Positions 1 to 4,929 of a DNA stretch of 6,119 nt are shown in pieces (position 1 is the stretch's first letter; every line of letters begins with the position of its first letter). Where the stretch lies: NCBI GenBank assembly GCA_002441045.1, contig DJWQ01000011.1, positions 1 through 6,119 on the forward strand, in the 5' to 3' direction. This stretch comes from Firmicutes bacterium UBA6226. GTDB taxonomy: Bacteria > Bacillota_A > Clostridia > Peptostreptococcales > Acidaminobacteraceae. Made by a program: the position numbers and the translations under genes. The notes under the pieces are model-generated. The model was not told the origin of the DNA. It saw only the letters and a list, made by a program, of their open reading frames with translations, and ran no database searches.

Positions 1-470
1 ATAACCGCCACCATACTAGAAATCTTGTCAGCTTCATCGTTGACACGATGCATTGCATTTTGGGCTTCTTGTGTTTTTACAAAGGCTTCCTCAATTTGTT
101 TAAAGGCACCCGTAATATCACCGATACAACCAGAAGTGAGCTTCAGTGCTTTTCCTGTACTTTCGCTGGATGCTGCTACAAATTCAGAAATGTCAGTTAC
201 AGAGGCACTGACTTCTTGTGAGCTAGCTGCCACCCCTTCGACGCGAAGCGCTTGATGATCCATGTCTACCAACATGTCTTTGATATGATCCTGCCTTGTC
301 ATAAAAGTAAGTAGTTCGTTAATCGCCATTAAGGCTTTCTCGAAGAACTCTTCCTGTTGATTTCTCTTATGTCTCGTAACGGTTTTAATTTCGTCATGGA
401 CTTGATGTGAGTTACTACTGTTGCCTGACAAATCTTCTTTGTTTTTATCCCTCTTACCTAATTTCCACAT
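1..470 (-). CDS. Methyl-accepting chemotaxis-type protein, cytoplasmic, N-terminal part (partial at window edge)
   Basis: The minus-strand frame is open from an ATG at 470 to the window edge (156 codons, C-terminal part missing). AAGGAG at 482-477 lies six bases before the ATG and fixes the start. The product begins MWKLGKRDKNKEDLSG, is very polar over residues 1-40, and has no signal peptide or membrane segment. From about residue 38 it is a long amphipathic helix. Residues 80-106 (VAASSQEVSASVTDIS, then SEFVAASSEST) have the Ser/Ala/Glu-rich heptad pattern of the MCP signalling coiled coil. In known chemoreceptors this domain forms a helical hairpin whose tip contacts CheA/CheW; that tip would lie beyond the edge. 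I infer a soluble receptor with no N-terminal ligand domain; a sensor at the missing C-terminus is possible. It is transcribed divergently from a diguanylate cyclase gene. The family call is good; the ligand is unknown. Confidence 0.82.
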   Translation of the reverse strand, partial: MWKLGKRDKNKEDLSGNSSNSHQVHDEIKTVTRHKRNQQEEFFEKALMAINELLTFMTRQDHIKDMLVDMDHQALRVEGVAASSQEVSASVTDISEFVAASSESTGKALKLTSGCIGDITGAFKQIEEAFVKTQEAQNAMHRVNDEADKISSMVAV

Positions 471-488
471 ATTTATCTCCTTATTATC

Positions 489-517
489 TCTATAGACCCC
501 ATTTCTATAATTGACAA
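489..517 (-). promoter_or_regulatory. Possible sigma-A promoter for the chemotaxis-type gene
   Basis: On the minus strand TTGTCA (517-512) is followed after 17 bases by TATAGA (494-489), a fair match to -35 and -10 boxes. The start point would fall near 482, so the ribosome binding site would sit at the extreme 5' end of the mRNA, which is unusually tight. An alternative further upstream is TTTTCA (546-541), 17 bases, CATAAT (523-518), which leaves a more normal leader. No clear SigD (flagellar) promoter was seen. Confidence 0.3.
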
Positions 518-593
518 ATTATGTATAAATAGTTAAAGTGTGAAAACAATATGTAAGAGAGTGTAATTATTTATTTACACATCGTATCACATA

Positions 594-609
594 TGTGAGC
601 TATTTCACA
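594..609. promoter_or_regulatory. CRP/FNR-type operator palindrome TGTGA-N6-TCACA
   Basis: TGTGA at 594-598 and TCACA at 605-609 are separated by exactly six bases (GCTATT). This is the consensus for Crp-family sites and also the form reported for Bacillus subtilis Fnr. The left half-site also belongs to a perfect 12-bp palindrome TCACATATGTGA at 587-598, so three half-sites are packed into 23 bases. It lies 125 bases from the chemotaxis-type start and 138 bases from the diguanylate cyclase start, so it could act on either gene. The symmetry is seen directly; which regulator binds is inference, and no regulator gene is in the window. Confidence 0.45.
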
Positions 610-631
610 GACTTATTTATAGATTTAGAAT
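604..631 (+). promoter_or_regulatory. Possible promoter for the diguanylate cyclase gene
   Basis: TTCACA (604-609), a 16-base spacer and TAGAAT (626-631) form a moderate sigma-A-like promoter pointing toward the gene at 747. Its -35 box is the right half of the CRP/FNR-type palindrome, so a bound regulator would touch the polymerase site. Transcription would start near 638, leaving a leader of about 110 bases. A second, weaker candidate uses TATTAT at 671-676 as the -10 box with no good -35 box. Confidence 0.25.
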
Positions 632-692
632 TTTTATGCGTGATACGTGCAATATGGTGTATATATGTAATATTATAAGTAGAGGCAATTTG

Positions 693-710
693 AACAGGTT
701 TAACAGGTTT
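693..710 (+). repeat. Tandem 9-bp direct repeat (AACAGGTTT twice)
   Basis: Two perfect, abutting copies of AACAGGTTT fill 693-701 and 702-710, ending 36 bases before the diguanylate cyclase start codon and upstream of its ribosome binding site. They lie within the probable 5' leader. They may be a binding site for a regulator or simply a slippage duplication; the sequence does not decide. Confidence 0.6.
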
Positions 711-746
711 ACTAAAGATACTGAAATAATATATTGAGGCGATCCT

Positions 747-2072
747 ATGGTAAATAAGCAAAAATCAAAAGATCATATAAAAGCAAAGGTAACGGCCATT
801 TTAATTGGTGTAATTATGTTTTCTATTACAGTTGGTTTCTCATTTTATGAGCTCAATCGAATTAAACAAGAGGAGACTTTGCACAAAACAGAAGATTATA
901 TTTTTTTTGATAATACCATTAGAAATATGATTTATTCAAAAATTAACCTTATTAAAGGTGCCATTGCCTATATTCAATCTACAGATGACTTATCAGATGA
1001 AGAGTTTTATAATTACATGGATAATTTACTATCTGAAAACGATGAAATCATAAAAAACGTTGGCGTCATATACGGAACGACCATCCATTGGAATTATCCT
1101 TACGAAGAGAATAAAGCAAGTATCGGAATCGATCTAAGCACGATAGAAGCACAGAAGCCCTATATTGAAAGGGTTCAAAATACAATGAAACCTGTCTTTC
1201 AAGGTCCTGTTGATCTCGTCCAAGGTGGTAGAGGCTTTATCATTAGATACCCATTTTCCAAAAATAATGACATCTATTTTGGCCATGTAAGTGTGGTGCT
1301 TAAGGAAGAAGTATTTAATCAGGTACTCGCAAATCTTGAAGAATCCTTAAATGTTTCTTTAGTTATTAAAGATGAAAACAAAGTCATCTATGGCATGGAG
1401 GAACAGTCTAATAACAGTCTTCAGTGGTTCGAATTTGAAGATGGCTTATTAAATTGGCAGTTAGGACTTAGTATAGACAAGCAACCATTTTCGACTTATA
1501 TCAATATGATCATTTATATTTTTATTGGCATTATACTCCTTGCAGGGACTTCGATATTTAGTTTTGTCATATTAAGAGCAAACGACGTTATAAAAAATGA
1601 GTCGATTCACGATCATCTTACTGGGCTACGTAACAGAAATTCACTAGATGAAACCATTAAGCAAGTATTTGCATCAGCTGAGCGGAATAATCACGATGCA
1701 GGAATATTGGTTATTGACCTCAATCGATTTAAAGATATCAACGACACCTATGGGCATATCGTTGGAGATGAGGTACTAAAAGAGACCGCTTATCGATTAA
1801 AGCAGGCCATTCGTACCGATGAAATCCCATTTAGAATCGGTGGTGATGAGTTTTTAATTGTTATCCCATATGTTCATGAAAAAGAGAACCTACAGCAGAT
1901 GAAGAAGAGACTGAAAGGTGTTTTATCTTATAAGCTTGAAGTCAATGGTTATAGTGTTTTAGTTACTGCAAGCATCGGATATGCTGTCTATCCGAAACAT
2001 GGACTCGACTTCGATATGCTCTTCACTATAGCTGATGAACAAATGTATGTAGATAAAAGCACAGTAATTTAG
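747..2072 (+). CDS. Membrane-bound diguanylate cyclase with extracellular CHASE-like sensor
   Basis: This 441-residue protein probably makes cyclic di-GMP from two GTP in response to an external signal. A membrane helix at about residues 14-34 and a second at about 251-276 enclose a 215-residue external region. Within it, residues 152-183 (GPVDLVQGGRGF, then a YPF and an FGHVSVVL segment) resemble the conserved core of CHASE ligand-binding domains. The cytoplasmic GGDEF domain follows: HDHLTGLRNRN at 288-298, DLNRFKDINDTYGH at 324-337, GGDEF at 365-369, and ASIGYAVYP at 408-416. The catalytic motif is intact, so activity is expected. The inhibitory I-site, normally RxxD five residues before GGDEF, reads R356-T-D-E359, so product inhibition may be weakened. 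The protein ends shortly after the final ADEQMY helix, as usual. GAGG at 736-739 supports the start. There is no EAL domain. The gene is monocistronic, with a strong terminator behind it. The ligand is unknown. Confidence 0.92.
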   Translation: MVNKQKSKDHIKAKVTAILIGVIMFSITVGFSFYELNRIKQEETLHKTEDYIFFDNTIRNMIYSKINLIKGAIAYIQSTDDLSDEEFYNYMDNLLSENDEIIKNVGVIYGTTIHWNYPYEENKASIGIDLSTIEAQKPYIERVQNTMKPVFQGPVDLVQGGRGFIIRYPFSKNNDIYFGHVSVVLKEEVFNQVLANLEESLNVSLVIKDENKVIYGMEEQSNNSLQWFEFEDGLLNWQLGLSIDKQPFSTYINMIIYIFIGIILLAGTSIFSFVILRANDVIKNESIHDHLTGLRNRNSLDETIKQVFASAERNNHDAGILVIDLNRFKDINDTYGHIVGDEVLKETAYRLKQAIRTDEIPFRIGGDEFLIVIPYVHEKENLQQMKKRLKGVLSYKLEVNGYSVLVTASIGYAVYPKHGLDFDMLFTIADEQMYVDKSTVI

Positions 2073-2109
2073 GTATGAAGGAAACCTTATCAAATCCTTA
2101 AATAAGTAT

Positions 2110-2145
2110 TAAAAGCAATGTGACCACCTTGTCACATTGCTTTTA
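2110..2145 (+). terminator. Rho-independent terminator after the diguanylate cyclase gene
   Basis: AAAAGCAATGTGAC (2111-2124) and GTCACATTGCTTTT (2131-2144) pair perfectly around a six-base loop; a further T-A pair makes 15 bp. The right arm runs into TTTTATTATG, giving the U-rich tail. It starts 38 bases after the stop codon of the upstream gene and isolates it from the ABC operon. The A-rich left arm also gives a U run on the other strand, but no minus-strand gene ends here. Confidence 0.88.
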
Positions 2146-2168
2146 TTATGTTATTTTCAGAATATACT
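2141..2168 (+). promoter_or_regulatory. Possible promoter of the ABC transporter operon
   Basis: TATACT at 2163-2168 is a good -10 box; TTTTAT at 2141-2146, 16 bases upstream, is only a weak -35 box and overlaps the tail of the preceding terminator. Transcription would begin near 2175, leaving a leader of about 25 bases that contains the ribosome binding site AAAGGGG (2187-2193). Because the region between the terminator and the ATG is only 54 bases, the operon promoter must be here or within the terminator. Confidence 0.3.
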
Positions 2169-2183
2169 TAGTCAATAGGACTA
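2169..2183. repeat. Short inverted repeat at the likely ABC operon start point (possible operator)
   Basis: TAGTC (2169-2173) and GACTA (2179-2183) form a 5-bp inverted repeat around AATAG, directly after the candidate -10 box and before the ribosome binding site. This is where a repressor operator would sit, and exporters of this kind are often repressed by local regulators. The arms are short enough to occur by chance, and no regulator gene is adjacent. Confidence 0.25.
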
Positions 2184-2199
2184 TAGAAAGGGGTTTGTC

Positions 2200-3084
2200 A
2201 TGAAAATCATTGAAATCAATCAGTTGACAAAATACTACGGCAAGCATCGAGGTATAGAGGGCGTCTCTTTTAGTGTAGAAGAGGGAGAAATCTTTGGGTT
2301 TATCGGTCCTAATGGTGCAGGTAAATCAACTACAATAAGAACGCTTTTATCACTGATTTATCCAACCAGTGGTTCAGCAACTATTTTTGGAAAAGACTGC
2401 ATACAGTTTGGAGATGAAATTAGAAAAGACATCGGCTATTTACCATCTGAAGTTTTCTACTATGAAAACATGAAGGTAATTGATGTACTTAAATATTCGG
2501 CAAGTTTCTATGAAAACGTCGATATGAGCAGAATTGAAAAACTATCAAAGGCGATGGACTTGGATCTAGGTAAAAAGATTGAAGATTTGTCTTACGGCAA
2601 CAAAAAGAAAGTGGGTATCGTACAAGGGTTACTACACGAACCAAAGCTCATTATTCTCGATGAGCCTACCAGCGGTTTAGATCCTTTGATGCAGCAAAAA
2701 TTCTTTGATCTCATTCTTGAAGAGAATAAAAAAGGGGCGACCATTTTATTTTCCTCACATATTTTATCTGAAGTTCAAAAGTTATGTTCGAGAGTTGCCA
2801 TCATAAAAGAAGGCAAGATCGTAAAAGTAGAAAATATTAACGAAATGCGTAACAACACTTACAAACGCGTCATCGTTGAAGCGACTTCGGAAGATATCGC
2901 GTCAAAGTTTAATTTTGAAGGTATTACAAATTTACAGATAACTGCTGAGGGGGTACAATTCCTCTACAAAGGTAATATCAATGAAATTATTAAAGTCCTT
3001 TACACATTAGATCTCAAAAATATCATTATTGAAGAACCAACACTTGAAGAAATCTTCATGCATTATTATTTAAAGGAGGCGTAA
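2200..3084 (+). CDS. ABC transporter ATP-binding protein of an ABC-2 type exporter
   Basis: This 294-residue ATPase should power the two membrane proteins encoded directly after it. Walker A is GPNGAGKST at 36-44, the signature is LSYGN at 130-134 (a variant of LSGGQ), Walker B is LIILDEP at 150-156, the D-loop is SGLD at 158-161, and the H-loop histidine is H187 in SSH. The segment GYLPSE at 79-84 has serine where the Q-loop glutamine normally stands, a substitution found in some drug and bacteriocin exporter ATPases. Residues from about 220 to 294 form the C-terminal extension typical of this subfamily, ending in EEPTLEEIFMHYY. The length is normal for this subfamily, and AAAGGGG six bases before the ATG supports the start. 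The stop codon is one base from the next start, so translation is probably coupled. The substrate cannot be told; antimicrobial, peptide or toxin export is the usual role of the family. Confidence 0.93.
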   Translation: MKIIEINQLTKYYGKHRGIEGVSFSVEEGEIFGFIGPNGAGKSTTIRTLLSLIYPTSGSATIFGKDCIQFGDEIRKDIGYLPSEVFYYENMKVIDVLKYSASFYENVDMSRIEKLSKAMDLDLGKKIEDLSYGNKKKVGIVQGLLHEPKLIILDEPTSGLDPLMQQKFFDLILEENKKGATILFSSHILSEVQKLCSRVAIIKEGKIVKVENINEMRNNTYKRVIVEATSEDIASKFNFEGITNLQITAEGVQFLYKGNINEIIKVLYTLDLKNIIIEEPTLEEIFMHYYLKEA

Positions 3085-3085
3085 T

Positions 3086-3883
3086 ATGAACATTTTAAAG
3101 CAAGAGCTTAAAATGGGCAGAAAATCACTTGTTGTGTGGGGCGCTTCCTTAGTTGGTACACTTGGGCTTTTTATGGCGATGTTTCTCGTTATACAAGATC
3201 AAGTAGCAGATTTTCAAAAGGTTTTTGAAGCCTTTCCACCTGAATTTAGAAAAGCACTAGGCATCACTTCAACGAACTTAGGTGAAATTCTTGGCTATTT
3301 TAGTTTCGCATTTCTCTATGTTTTGTTAGCAGGGTCTGTTCAAGCGATGAACTTAGGTGTATCTGTTTTATCTGCTGAAGTGAGAGATAAAACCGGCGAT
3401 TTTCTATATGTTAAACCCATTAAGAGAAGCAAAGTGATTACTATGAAAATGCTGGCTGTCTTTATTCAAATCATCATCATGAATGTGGTGATGATTGCAT
3501 CGAGTTTTATATTTATTAAGTTAGTAAGCAATCAGAGCTTTGAGTTCAAAAACTTTTTAGTGATGGCTGGAACTTTATTTATGCTACAAACGTTCTTTGC
3601 ATTTCTTGGCCTTGCTGTATCTGTATTTTTAAGGCGGATACGTACCGTTTTACCGATCAGCATGGGTGTGGTGTTTATGTTCTACATCATCTATTTGCTT
3701 AATCAAACGCTTGACGATGCGAAATTAGCTTGGTTATCCCCATTTGGCTATTTTGATTTAGCTTATGTATCTGAGCATTTTGCTTATCAAGGCAAGTTTG
3801 TGGCTGCATGGTTAGTTTTAAATGTCTTATTTATCTTTTTTACTTATAAGATTTTTAGTAAAAAAGATTTACCGTCTATATAG
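3086..3883 (+). CDS. ABC-2 type transporter permease, first subunit
   Basis: This 265-residue membrane protein has about six predicted helices, near residues 15-36, 72-95, 121-145, 157-181, 187-206 and 238-256. It begins MNILKQEL, the amphipathic entry helix usual in ABC-2 permeases. A cytoplasmic loop at 98-121 (EVRDKTGDFLYVKPIKRSK) matches the E-R-x(4)-F-x(3)-P-x-x-R-x(6)-K pattern that docks onto the ATPase in this family. AAAGGAGG at 3072-3079 sits six bases before the ATG and overlaps the end of the ATPase gene. It is a paralogue of the next gene with the same length and collinear motifs, so the working exporter is most simply one ATPase dimer with a heterodimer of these two proteins. 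It belongs to the same broad group as the permeases annotated for beta-exotoxin-type export, but the substrate is not known. Confidence 0.88.
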   Translation: MNILKQELKMGRKSLVVWGASLVGTLGLFMAMFLVIQDQVADFQKVFEAFPPEFRKALGITSTNLGEILGYFSFAFLYVLLAGSVQAMNLGVSVLSAEVRDKTGDFLYVKPIKRSKVITMKMLAVFIQIIIMNVVMIASSFIFIKLVSNQSFEFKNFLVMAGTLFMLQTFFAFLGLAVSVFLRRIRTVLPISMGVVFMFYIIYLLNQTLDDAKLAWLSPFGYFDLAYVSEHFAYQGKFVAAWLVLNVLFIFFTYKIFSKKDLPSI

Positions 3884-3892
3884 GAGGTTCAT

Positions 3893-4690
3893 ATGAATAT
3901 TGTACTTAGAGAGCTTAGGGCACATATGAAGTCTCTGATCATATGGTCGATTGCACAGATTTTCATCATACTAGCTGGAATGATGAAATACGTTGGATTT
4001 TCTAAATCAGGTGTAGATTTGCAAGCTATGCTAGAAGGGTATCCAGAAGGATTGATGAAAGCACTTGGAATGAATAGAGTTGACTTAACCACAGTGGAAG
4101 GTTTTTATACCGTATTTTTCTTGTATTTTATGTTACTTGCAGCGATACACGCTGTGATGCTTGGTGCGGTAATCATATCAAAAGAAGAAAGAGATCATAG
4201 TGCTGATTTTATCTATTCTAGACCTGTAAAAAGAAGCAAAGTAGTCTTCAGTAAGATGACTGTAGGCGTTATCAATATCATCATTTTTAATGTAGTAACA
4301 TTGATTACTTCAGTTCTAATGATTGCTCAAAACAACGATGGTAATGGCTTATTGCCTGAGGTATCACTTTTGATGTTGGCACTTTTCTTTATTCAACTCT
4401 TTTTCTTAACGCTAGGCATACTTCTGGGTGCCGTTATGAAGTCTACTAAGGTTGCAACCTCAACAGCGACAGGCATTGTCCTTGGGACATTCTTTTTATC
4501 CATCGCCTCTGACTTAAGTGATAAAGTCGAATTTCTCAAATATATAACGCCATTTAAAGCCTATCAAGCAAGTGATGTGGTACTGGATCATACGATGAAT
4601 GTGGTATCCACGATTATCCTCATTGTTTTGAGTGTCGTATTTGCATACGTAGCAAATCAGAGATTTTATAAGAGGGATTTGTCCGTTTAG
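3893..4690 (+). CDS. ABC-2 type transporter permease, second subunit (paralogue of the first)
   Basis: This is also 265 residues with about six helices, near 16-35, 72-95, 122-144, 157-181, 187-206 and 236-254. Its loop at 98-121 (EERDHSADFIYSRPVKRSK) aligns without gaps to that of the preceding permease. Over the first 122 residues I count about 42 identical positions with no insertion or deletion, including KALG at 56-59, and both proteins end in a basic patch followed by DL. They therefore arose by an old tandem duplication. The ribosome binding site AGGAGG (3882-3887) overlaps the upstream TAG stop, and the ATG follows five bases later, so translation of the two subunits is probably coupled. 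The operon ends here with a hairpin 50 bases after the stop codon. Confidence 0.88.
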   Translation: MNIVLRELRAHMKSLIIWSIAQIFIILAGMMKYVGFSKSGVDLQAMLEGYPEGLMKALGMNRVDLTTVEGFYTVFFLYFMLLAAIHAVMLGAVIISKEERDHSADFIYSRPVKRSKVVFSKMTVGVINIIIFNVVTLITSVLMIAQNNDGNGLLPEVSLLMLALFFIQLFFLTLGILLGAVMKSTKVATSTATGIVLGTFFLSIASDLSDKVEFLKYITPFKAYQASDVVLDHTMNVVSTIILIVLSVVFAYVANQRFYKRDLSV

Positions 4691-4739
4691 TTAGAGGAAG
4701 AACATTTTATCATTACCGAAGATCAGTTCGTAAAAATCA

Positions 4740-4819
4740 AAAACCCTATCTCATGTTTATGACCTTAAGTAGAATGCTTTTCTAACCTACTGCTAAGGAT
4801 TCAAAAGAGATGGGGTTTT
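4740..4819 (+). terminator. Long structured hairpin terminator after the ABC operon, possibly bidirectional
   Basis: AAAACCCTATCTC (4740-4752) pairs with GAGATGGGGTTTT (4807-4819) over 13 bp with one G-U pair. The 54 bases between the arms fold further: TGA (4760-4762) can pair with TCA (4801-4803), and CCTTAAGTAG (4763-4772) pairs with CTACT-GC-TAAGG (4787-4798) around a 2-base bulge. The right arm ends in TTTTATCTT, giving a U-rich tail. On the minus strand the structure ends in GGGTTTTTGATTTTT, an even better U tract. It most likely ends the ABC operon mRNA, but it is much longer than a standard terminator, so a structured RNA or small repeat element is an alternative. Confidence 0.7.
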
Positions 4820-4829
4820 ATCTTGCACC

Positions 4830-4842
4830 AAATGTCACATTT
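4830..4842. repeat. Perfect 13-bp palindrome AAATGT-C-ACATTT
   Basis: Two 6-bp arms, AAATGT (4830-4835) and ACATTT (4837-4842), flank a single C. It lies about 90 bases before the DUF4153-type gene and upstream of its strongest -10 box. GTCACA within it (4834-4839) could serve as a -35 box for TATATA at 4856-4861, so the palindrome could be an operator for an upstream promoter. Function is inferred only from position and symmetry. Confidence 0.35.
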
Positions 4843-4863
4843 AGATTAAATTGGGTATATAAG

Positions 4864-4893
4864 TAACAGGTAGTGTGTTTAATGAAGTATAAT
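4864..4893 (+). promoter_or_regulatory. Probable promoter of the DUF4153-type gene
   Basis: A perfect -10 box TATAAT lies at 4888-4893, and transcription would begin near 4900, leaving a leader of about 30 bases. The -35 region is poor: TAACAG at 4864-4869 with an 18-base spacer is the best I see, and no extended -10 TG is present. This suggests either a moderate promoter or one needing an activator. With the upstream terminator, it indicates that the gene is transcribed separately from the ABC operon. Confidence 0.45.
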
Positions 4894-4929
4894 AGTCATA
4901 TTACTACAAATAAAAAAGGAAGTGTTGAA

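Noticed and set aside
25..255. Plus-strand open frame of 76 codons
   Set aside because: It lies wholly antisense to the chemotaxis-type coding region, has no ribosome binding site and shows no family features.
600..746. Cyclic di-GMP riboswitch in the leader of the cyclase gene
   Set aside because: The region was read for the conserved GEMM core and its stems; none was found, and the leader is too AT-rich and unstructured.
471..746. CcpA cre site or SigD promoter in the divergent region
   Set aside because: No good match to the cre consensus, nor to TAAA-N15-GCCGATAA, was seen on either strand.
2119..2136. TGTGAC...GTCACA read as a second CRP/FNR-type site
   Set aside because: The TGTGA and TCACA halves are eight bases apart rather than six, and the symmetry is fully explained by the terminator stem.
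3889..4092. Minus-strand open frame of 67 codons
   Set aside because: It is antisense to the start of the second permease, whose reading frame and ribosome binding site are clear.
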